Origin: Legionellales bacterium
GTDB lineage: Bacteria; Pseudomonadota; Gammaproteobacteria; PIVX01
NCBI GenBank assembly: GCA_013215905.1
Contig: JABSQI010000008.1
Location: 1-19,743, forward strand
Direction of reading: 5' to 3'
Length of the DNA: 19,743 bases
Shown here: positions 1 to 5,284 of the stretch, piece by piece
Position numbering within the stretch: the first letter of the stretch is position 1
How the letters are laid out: each line of letters opens with the position of its first letter
Made by a program: the position numbers and the translations under genes
Notes under the pieces: generated by a model
What the model saw: only the letters and a program-made list of their open reading frames with translations
Databases searched by the model: none
Told to the model about the DNA's origin: nothing

Positions 1-155
1 CAATGGTGTCTCGCTCGTTCATCACGAGTTCAGGCATCCCATTCAAGCCAACTCTCCACACAGCTCGATCAGTGGCCAAATCACCAATAGGTGTTCAAGG
101 AGAAGTAACATTTGAAGTGCATATTGAGATTATAAGAAAAACAATTAAAGGCTAA
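1..155 (+). other. Partial reading frame at window edge, unidentified, GC-richer than neighbours
   Basis: A reading frame is open from the window edge to a TAA at 153-155; an ATG occurs at position 3. The translation has no motif I recognise. Its last part (IGVQGEVTFEVHIEI) looks protein-like, but the opposite strand is also open over positions 1 to about 95. The first 115 bases are clearly richer in G+C than everything downstream, which is about 25% G+C. It could be the 3' end of a bacterial gene, a transferred fragment, or foreign sequence at a contig edge. Function unknown. Confidence 0.3.
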
Positions 156-317
156 AGACGTATCTATGAACGTAGTTCAAATAATGTATATAATACTTGG
201 AATGTATTTATGAAGATAATTAAAAAACATTTTTTTAGTAATTTATTTAATTATATTTTTTTAACTACTCATCATACACTTTAACAATACATTCTAAATT
301 TCATTCTCAGATTCGTT

Positions 318-708
318 TTAAATCTCTACCACATTTTCTGCTTGTATATATTTCTGTAAATTATTAGAGAGATCATTTTTATTTTGTTGAATTTGTCTGT
401 CTACCTCTTGTTCAAAACTCACTTTACTCATGCCATTAAACATCTAATTCGAGGTTAAATGTACTAATATAATCATTGATATATTTGTTAGCCTTAATTT
501 CCGTAAATCTTTGTGATTGAAGTAGATCTTCTAAAGTTGCAATTCTTTGATTAGTTAAAGATTCATATTGTTTAGATTTTTTTGCTATTACTTGATTTTC
601 TTCAGCAAAATTACTAGATTCATCTCCATGCCTTTCTCATTCTTTTTCTAACATACATTGTAGATGTGCCCTATCTATTATGTCCAATTATTTGTAGTAT
701 TTATCCAT
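318..708 (-). pseudogene. Decayed gene for a coiled-coil protein
   Basis: Reading the minus strand, an ATG at 706-708 is preceded by AAAGGAG (717-723) at 8-nt spacing, a good ribosome binding site. The frame starts MDKYYK and is interrupted by TAA and TGA codons. It then runs on as a Glu/Lys/Gln-rich helical sequence (for example FAEENQVIAKKSKQYESL), hits a TAA near 445, and resumes in another frame (SFEQEVDRQIQQNKNDL) to a TAA at 318-320. Two in-frame stops plus one frameshift, with an intact Shine-Dalgarno sequence, indicate a recently broken gene. The composition predicts a coiled coil. No family is recognised, so no function is proposed. Confidence 0.6.
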
Positions 709-788
709 GTACAATTCTCCTTTATAATGACTGTTGATATTTTAGTCGTCATTTGCACCTGGAGTTAGAATGTAGCTAGAATATATAT

Positions 789-1586
789 TCACTTATCCTG
801 TAGTACATTTTTAATTGTTTTCTTTAGCCTAGCTGGGATAGTGTTTAAAAGCTGCTGTTTAACATCATCTTGCTTACCTTTTGCTATAGCTAATTGTATG
901 TAATTACCTTTTACTATGCCAAACATAGTTGTGTAAATAACCTTATTTATTCGTGTAGAATCTATCATAATTGTTTCTAGAGAATCTATTAGCTCCCAGT
1001 CAATACAATGAATATCTGATGTGTTTGTAGATTTATTGTATGATTTATTCTTCCTTTTTTCTTTATGCTTTGATTTATGTTTCTTTGTTTTAGATTTACT
1101 GTTTTTGGAATTAATTTCTTCTTCTAAAATTTTTTTAAGATTAGTTAATGATGTAGTACTTATAATCCTTCCTGTTATCTTATTAAATCCGCTTACTAAA
1201 TTCATTCCATTTATTTTACACTTAAAATTAATACTAGAAGGCGTACTTTGTCCGCCCATATTAATAAACACTATATCTTTATTTAAGTAGAAACTATTCA
1301 AGTTTAGTGGCGATAATATAATTACATAATCTTTTTTAACAGGAGAAATATTGTTAATGCCTAAGCCTGTTTGTGCAAAATTTTTATACATCCGAACAGA
1401 AGCATTACATTTTTTTAAAGATGATAAGCTTTCTCTAGTACTTGTGGAATTATCAAATTTTAAATTACATTTAAAACAATCAGTCGTATTAGTAACTATA
1501 AAAATATTTGAATATGCAGAAAAACTTAATATAGATACCAATATTGTAAAAGTAATTTTATTAAAATATTGCTTGGTACATATCAT
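789..1586 (-). CDS. Secreted lysine-rich protein of unknown function
   Basis: This 265-residue protein has no family I recognise. Residues 1-26 form a typical Sec signal peptide (short charged start, hydrophobic core ITFTILVSILSF, cleavage probably after AYS). The mature part begins with a beta-strand-like stretch and four cysteines at residues 37, 40, 60 and 123, which could form disulphides in the periplasm or outside. Residues 161-186 are an extreme Lys/Ser/His/Asn tract (KSKTKKHKSKHKEKRKNKS), followed by an apparently folded C-terminal region. The start at 1586 has GGGAG six bases upstream (1593-1597) and a near-consensus promoter 40 bases further up. The basic tract resembles a nuclear-localisation or nucleic-acid/anionic-surface-binding segment; a host-directed role is inference only. 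The N-terminus of the mature protein loosely resembles that of the protein at 8648-9763. Confidence 0.8.
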   Translation of the reverse strand: MICTKQYFNKITFTILVSILSFSAYSNIFIVTNTTDCFKCNLKFDNSTSTRESLSSLKKCNASVRMYKNFAQTGLGINNISPVKKDYVIILSPLNLNSFYLNKDIVFINMGGQSTPSSINFKCKINGMNLVSGFNKITGRIISTTSLTNLKKILEEEINSKNSKSKTKKHKSKHKEKRKNKSYNKSTNTSDIHCIDWELIDSLETIMIDSTRINKVIYTTMFGIVKGNYIQLAIAKGKQDDVKQQLLNTIPARLKKTIKNVLQDK

Positions 1587-1625
1587 TAATAGCTCCCACT
1601 CTTAAATTATTAAATTTTATCCATT

Positions 1626-1653
1626 ATTGTACTTCATTCGCACTTTTTGTCAA
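1626..1653 (-). promoter_or_regulatory. Sigma70-type promoter of the secreted lysine-rich gene
   Basis: On the minus strand a perfect -35 TTGACA (1648-1653) is separated by 16 bases from a -10 TACAAT (1626-1631). Transcription would start near 1618, giving a leader of about 30 bases before the ATG at 1586. The same hexamer pair with the same spacing lies upstream of the gene at 10767. Confidence 0.6.
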
Positions 1654-1889
1654 AATTTTATCTCAAATTTTAAATAGTTAAACAGCCTTTGCTGATAACA
1701 ACAATTTATAAATTATGCAATATATAACAGGATTTTTTAGATACACCCCTATTGGCTACAACAAAGAATAGCTTTCAGATTAATTTTTAACATTAGTAGA
1801 TGTGCTTCAGCGGACACTTACAACTATTTAGGAAGAAGATGATAAAATTAATATTAGTAAAGTAGTTAAATCTCGATAACATGATCTAG
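1654..1889. other. Non-coding or decayed interval
   Basis: No intact gene is visible. The plus strand from about 1739 has a stop-broken frame with protein-like stretches (FLTLVDVLQRTLTTI, then EEDDKINISKVV), possibly debris of a gene I cannot name. The right end contains part of a repeat that recurs near 19474. Confidence 0.35.
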
Positions 1890-1902
1890 CTACTTGAGTA
1901 TA
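1869..1902 (+). repeat. Dispersed repeat, copy A (pairs with 19474-19507)
   Basis: ATCTCGATAACATGATCTAG followed by CTACTTGAGTAT aligns with ATCTCGGTAACAGCATCTAG plus ACTACTTGACTAT near 19474. The copies share about 28 of 33 positions, in the same orientation, 17.6 kb apart. The identity of the element is unknown. Confidence 0.5.
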
Positions 1903-2212
1903 TACAATGGTACTAGTTTATTTATTTCTCTTATAAAATTATTCATATTATTAAATTCTTCAAGTGTTAGAATATTTAAATCTACATTTAATATAAAATC
2001 AGATTTTTGCTCTTCAATTAATTTTTTATTGCAAAATAATAATGCTTAGCAGCATATCTTTTGGATAACCCAGCACTATTAGTATATCTAAGCCATTAGG
2101 GTTTCTAGATCTAAAAAATAAGCCAAATCCATATATTCCAATTATACTATGATTCTTGATAGGATATATTGGAGCACTTTTTATAGTTTTTTCATTATAG
2201 AGCCACTACGAA
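1890..2212 (-). pseudogene. Remnant of a nucleotidyltransferase-domain protein
   Basis: The minus strand reads GFGLFFRSRNPNGLDILIVL. This matches the core of the DNA polymerase beta-like nucleotidyltransferase fold as seen in minimal nucleotidyltransferases (a G-S-x-x-R segment, then PND-x-D-hydrophobic). The catalytic motif is damaged: the usual GS is GL, and the first Asp position is Gly or Leu. The frame stops at a TAA after IIILQ, then resumes in another frame with LNVDLNILTLEEFNNMNNF and a tail ending ILK-stop at 1890-1892. There is no start codon in the first frame. The frameshift and stops make this a pseudogene. Minimal nucleotidyltransferases are commonly paired with HEPN partners in toxin-antitoxin modules; no partner is seen here. 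Confidence 0.55.
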
Positions 2213-2233
2213 TTAATTAATATATCACTATAG

Positions 2234-2272
2234 AATATAGTATTTATAATTATTCAACTAATATTTGAATTG
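2234..2272 (+). repeat. Dispersed repeat, copy A (pairs with 3158-3196)
   Basis: About 39 bases centred on ACTAATATTTGAATT match 3158-3196 in the same orientation with about 5 differences. The copy overlaps the 3' end of the relaxase-like small reading frame. Confidence 0.55.
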
Positions 2273-2391
2273 AGTTTTGATAGAACCTGATTATAGGATA
2301 CTGTAAATGTTGCTTTTTTGCCTTCACTCCTTTTTACAATCCTAAAATTAACAGAATAAATTGCCAAAAACTCTCCTTCCTTTGTATCCAT
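2254..2391 (-). pseudogene. Relaxase (MobA/MobL family) N-terminal remnant
   Basis: This is a 45-codon minus-strand frame from ATG 2391 to TGA 2254. The segment LAIYSVNFRIVKRSEGKKAT strongly recalls the first residues of MobA/MobL (TraA-type) relaxases, which begin M-AIY-H-x-S-x-K-x-x-x-R-x-x-GRSA and then AYR. A GGAGAG three bases before the TTG of LAIYS suggests the original start was there. The frame ends after the first strand and helix, long before the catalytic His cluster, so only a stub is left. It indicates that a conjugative or mobilisable element was once here. The small size keeps the assignment tentative. Confidence 0.45.
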
Positions 2392-2629
2392 GTTCTGCGT
2401 CTAATTTATTTTTTTAGACAATCCAATAGCCCATAGTATAACCTGAACCACCACGTTACACTAGTAACGTGTAAGCATCTGTACTCAAGATCAAGCTAAA
2501 ATTGGTCTTTCTTCTAGAAAATTATTTATTTTGTGTTTTGTTAGTGAAATTCTTTGATTGAGTAGAACAATCATGTTACTCTGGTTGTTCAAAATTAAAT
2601 CTGCAAATAATTTGCTAGGTACGGAGAAT
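2273..2629. other. Leader region of the RRM gene with degraded sequence
   Basis: Apart from the relaxase stub and the palindrome at 2452, no gene is supported here. A plausible but weak promoter for the RRM gene is TTGATT, then 17 bases, then TACTCT at about 2552-2580. The extension of the RRM reading frame back to 2558 (MSRTIMLLWLFK and so on) is poor in protein character and lies upstream of the real ribosome binding site. Confidence 0.35.
2452..2471. repeat. Perfect inverted repeat, 8-bp arms
   Basis: CACGTTAC (2452-2459) and GTAACGTG (2464-2471) are exact reverse complements around an ACTA loop. The repeat lies about 160 bases upstream of the RRM gene in sequence without a gene. It could be an operator, a small RNA hairpin, or part of a mobile-element end. 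Confidence 0.55.
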
Positions 2630-2887
2630 ATGAGTAAAACAAAAATATATGTTGGTAGTCTATCCTATGATGCTACTCAAGATGATTTAGAAAATCATTT
2701 CAAACAATTCGGTAATATTAAAGAAATTAATCTTATCCATGATAGAGAAACTGGACGTTCAAAAGGATTTGCTTTCATTGAGTTTGATTCTCAAGTTTCC
2801 GCTGAAGCTGCCCTAAAAAGCAACAATCAAGAATTGCTCGGTAGAAATATGAGAGTTAATATCGCTGAAGATAGACGGCGTAGATAG
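2630..2887 (+). CDS. Small RRM-domain RNA-binding protein
   Basis: This 85-residue protein is a single RNA-recognition motif of the bacterial type that resembles eukaryotic glycine-rich and cyanobacterial Rbp proteins. RNP2 is KIYVGSL (residues 4-10) and RNP1 is KGFAFIEF; both carry the aromatic residues that stack on RNA bases. Between them lies the usual acidic helix DDLENHFKQFG. The C-terminus is a short basic tail (EDRRRR) with no glycine-rich extension. Known members bind single-stranded RNA and are often cold-induced. The ATG at 2630 was chosen because GGAG (2623-2626) precedes it and the residues from there match the family start exactly. It stands alone, with debris on both sides and a hairpin terminator immediately after it. 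Confidence 0.92.
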   Translation: MSKTKIYVGSLSYDATQDDLENHFKQFGNIKEINLIHDRETGRSKGFAFIEFDSQVSAEAALKSNNQELLGRNMRVNIAEDRRRR

Positions 2888-2901
2888 AGCCACATATTTA
2901 G

Positions 2902-2925
2902 AAAAACACAAAGATATGTGTTTTT
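2902..2925 (+). terminator. Hairpin terminator after the RRM gene
   Basis: AAAAACACA (2902-2910) pairs perfectly with TGTGTTTTT (2917-2925) around a six-base loop. The stem starts 15 bases after the TAG stop. The U-run is inside the descending arm, as in A/U-type terminators that work in both directions. Confidence 0.7.
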
Positions 2926-2954
2926 ATCTGTGAGTTTTAAAACAAAAACATTAT

Positions 2955-3140
2955 AAAAATAGTAAGCATATTAATACACCTCTTTCTGATTTTTTTAATT
3001 CAGCAGACATGAATGTATTTTTTTCTGTCTCAAAAATGCATACAACGATACTGCCTATAGCCTAATTGAGTTTTAGTTGAACATTCATAGATATTATTTG
3101 AGTCACAATGGGGACAATTCATATAAATTCCTAATGATTG
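2955..3140 (-). pseudogene. Transposase N-terminal zinc-ribbon remnant
   Basis: The minus strand from the ATG at 3120-3122 reads MNCPHCDSNNIYECSTKTQL and then GYRQYRC-MHF-stop. This is the N-terminal zinc ribbon (CPHC, then GY-x-x-Y-x-C) typical of IS1 InsA and IS6-like transposases. The second zinc knuckle cysteine and the catalytic DDE domain are missing, and TGA stops interrupt the frame. The remnant marks an old insertion between the RRM gene and the effector-like gene. Confidence 0.6.
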
Positions 3141-3157
3141 AGCATATTGCCTCTACA

Positions 3158-3196
3158 AAATACAGTATTTATACTTATTGAACTAATATTTGAATT
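3158..3196 (+). repeat. Dispersed repeat, copy B (pairs with 2234-2272)
   Basis: This is the second copy of the 39-base repeat, lying just upstream (in minus-strand sense) of the zinc-ribbon transposase start. That position would suit an insertion-sequence end. No matching terminal repeat was found on the other side. Confidence 0.5.
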
Positions 3197-3343
3197 CAAT
3201 CCAATGTCCGTATATATTTTATAATTTTGAAGGTTATGATATTTTTACACTATTCATTTTCCACTAAAAGAAAGAGAAAGGGAAAATACTTGGGATACCG
3301 AATAGAACGGTAGAAATAAATTTACTACAAATGTAACTGTCTT

Positions 3344-5128
3344 TTATTTGGGTATATTTTTTAATTTGCTTCTAATCTCTTTTCTTATATCTCTAATATC
3401 TTTTATAGCTTCTTGAATTAAATTAACATTTTCAACTTTCTCATATTTATTTGCCACCTTCATTAGTGTAAGTAAATTAGCTTTTAAAAAATGTGGTATA
3501 CTTGGTGCAACTTTAGTATTTTTTTCTTGCGCTTCTTCCATATCTAACCATTCGGTTATCTTGTATTGTTTAACTTGTTCTTTAATAGAACGTACGGATA
3601 GATGTAAATTAGTTTGTATATTTATGATTTGTTCTATCTCATTATTAACGTTTTGGATAGTTTGTTTAAGTTTATTATTTAATGCTATGTCTTGTTTTTC
3701 ATCTTCAAGTGTATATATTTTTACTATAGGCTGTTTAATAAAAAAGAATATTTTGTCTATAATTGCTTTTTTTCTAGGCATATTTTTTTTTTTAGAATTA
3801 ATCTGTTTTTCTCTATTACTTATTTGTTTTTCCAATCCTTTAACTATATCTTCTAAATATTCTATCTTTGCACCGCTATCTGTTTTACTTAACTGTTGAT
3901 CTAATACTTCAAGTTTGTTAATAACTTCATCTACTTTAGTTTGAAAATATTTAATATGTCTATCGCGATTTGCAGTTCTTAAAAGATCTTTTTTTACTAA
4001 ATCATCACTCTTAAGTATTTGATCCATTTCTTTATATAAATCTTGCGCCTTATATTCGCAACATAAATCACTATTAGGGGTATATACATATTTGTAGTTA
4101 GAATGTATACCATATTTTTCTAAATGGTCAAAAAATTTAATTTTAGCGTTGCTAATATCAATACCCTGTTGTTTAAAAAATTTTAGTGTATTATATATTT
4201 GTAAGGGGCCTGGACGATAGTGACCACTATGAACAGTTAATTCCTCTAATTTTCCGCTTGGTGATATTTTAATCTCTCCTGCAGATATTACCGAAGCTCC
4301 TTCGTTCATAGCTGAATGAAATACTGGTCCATATTTAGCATCAGCTCCACTGTAGTGATTAAAAACAGATAATTCACCATACATATTTAAAGTATAAGCT
4401 GCATATCCTGGTTTAGAATGAGAAAACATTTTCTTTGTAGAAAATGGCTCATAGAGAGAATTGATTTGGTTATTATTCAGTAAATTTATATTAGACAAAT
4501 TTATACCAGGTTTTTTCTTAACAAATTTACCATCGACCATTAATACTCTATATACTGCCCTTTCATGTGGAGAGAATTTTCTTGCAGAATAAATTCGATC
4601 TACTTCTTTTGAACTTGTATTAACTCTTTTAGCTATTCCCCTTTTAACCATTAAAGCATTTATAGCTAACTTTATAAATTTACTTCTTAATTTACGTTTT
4701 GTTGGATCTTTAATTTTCTGTGGCTGTATTGATTTTAATATTTTACGATCGAATTGTCTTCCTGGAATATATTCTGGATCATTCTCTTTAATTTTCCTTC
4801 TTTCTTCTAGTCTAATTTTAACTAATCGTTTACTGATTATACTCCCATCATACGTCGGCACCAAAATTTCTCTGATATTATTATCGGTATGTTTATGTAA
4901 ATCATTGATAAATTTTGGTAATCCACCCATAAAATTCTTATTATTACGTTGCGCTATTGTCCATCTTTGCTTTTCTAATATTTTTTGGCATTCTTGGTTT
5001 ATTGCATCAGCAAAATCTAATTGCTGTGGTAATGTTATTGAATAGTTTAGATAACGACTTAATAGATATCTTAAGTAGCTAAACTCAACTTGTTCATTTA
5101 ACATTTTTTGTACTGATTTAGACGGCAT
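3344..5128 (-). CDS. Putative cytosolic effector with SGHY-motif domain and coiled coil
   Basis: This 594-residue protein has no signal peptide or membrane segment. Residues about 1-180 are basic and helical. Residues about 185-335 hold the recognisable part: GYAAYTLN, then FHSAMNEGASVISAGEIKIS, then ELTVHSGHYRPGPLQIYNTL and a G-hydrophobic-D-hydrophobic-S segment. The order SAGEI ... G-x-L ... SGHY-x-P recalls the conserved region of plant IQM (IQ-motif) proteins and similar domains in bacterial putative effectors; its biochemical activity is unknown to me. A pair of cysteines (DLCCEY) follows. Residues about 380-510 are predicted coiled coil rich in Lys, Gln and Glu. An in-frame TAA at 5153-5155 fixes the start to ATG 5128, but no Shine-Dalgarno sequence precedes it. 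It lies downstream of, and in the same direction as, the autotransporter at 5285. Export by a type IV system is inference. Confidence 0.7.
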   Translation of the reverse strand: MPSKSVQKMLNEQVEFSYLRYLLSRYLNYSITLPQQLDFADAINQECQKILEKQRWTIAQRNNKNFMGGLPKFINDLHKHTDNNIREILVPTYDGSIISKRLVKIRLEERRKIKENDPEYIPGRQFDRKILKSIQPQKIKDPTKRKLRSKFIKLAINALMVKRGIAKRVNTSSKEVDRIYSARKFSPHERAVYRVLMVDGKFVKKKPGINLSNINLLNNNQINSLYEPFSTKKMFSHSKPGYAAYTLNMYGELSVFNHYSGADAKYGPVFHSAMNEGASVISAGEIKISPSGKLEELTVHSGHYRPGPLQIYNTLKFFKQQGIDISNAKIKFFDHLEKYGIHSNYKYVYTPNSDLCCEYKAQDLYKEMDQILKSDDLVKKDLLRTANRDRHIKYFQTKVDEVINKLEVLDQQLSKTDSGAKIEYLEDIVKGLEKQISNREKQINSKKKNMPRKKAIIDKIFFFIKQPIVKIYTLEDEKQDIALNNKLKQTIQNVNNEIEQIINIQTNLHLSVRSIKEQVKQYKITEWLDMEEAQEKNTKVAPSIPHFLKANLLTLMKVANKYEKVENVNLIQEAIKDIRDIRKEIRSKLKNIPK

Positions 5129-5202
5129 ATATATAGTATAGTAAGATTGATATTATGTGGTACCTGATTTTAATTCTTGAGTACAAATACAACTCTTTTG
5201 TT

Positions 5203-5230
5203 AGTAAAATAGGATATAGGTCTCTGTCAA
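5203..5230 (-). promoter_or_regulatory. Candidate promoter of the 594-residue effector-like gene
   Basis: On the minus strand a perfect -35 TTGACA (5225-5230) is followed after 16 bases by TTTACT (5203-5208), a weak -10. The start point would be near 5196, giving a leader of about 68 bases. An alternative -10, TATACT, ends only six bases before the ATG and would give a leaderless message, but it lacks a -35. The promoter suggests the gene can be transcribed independently of the upstream autotransporter. Confidence 0.4.
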
Positions 5231-5284
5231 AATTTAGTACTAATACCTTCTATGCAACATTTGTAAAGTTCCGATAGTAAGAAC

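Noticed and set aside
2558..2629. N-terminal extension of the RRM protein
   Set aside because: The extra 24 residues have no family counterpart, and GGAG directly precedes the internal ATG at 2630.
5126..5142. Leaderless start for the 594-residue protein via TATACT
   Set aside because: The hexamer lies in an AT run without a -35 element; the TTGACA promoter further upstream is better, so leaderless initiation is left only as an alternative.
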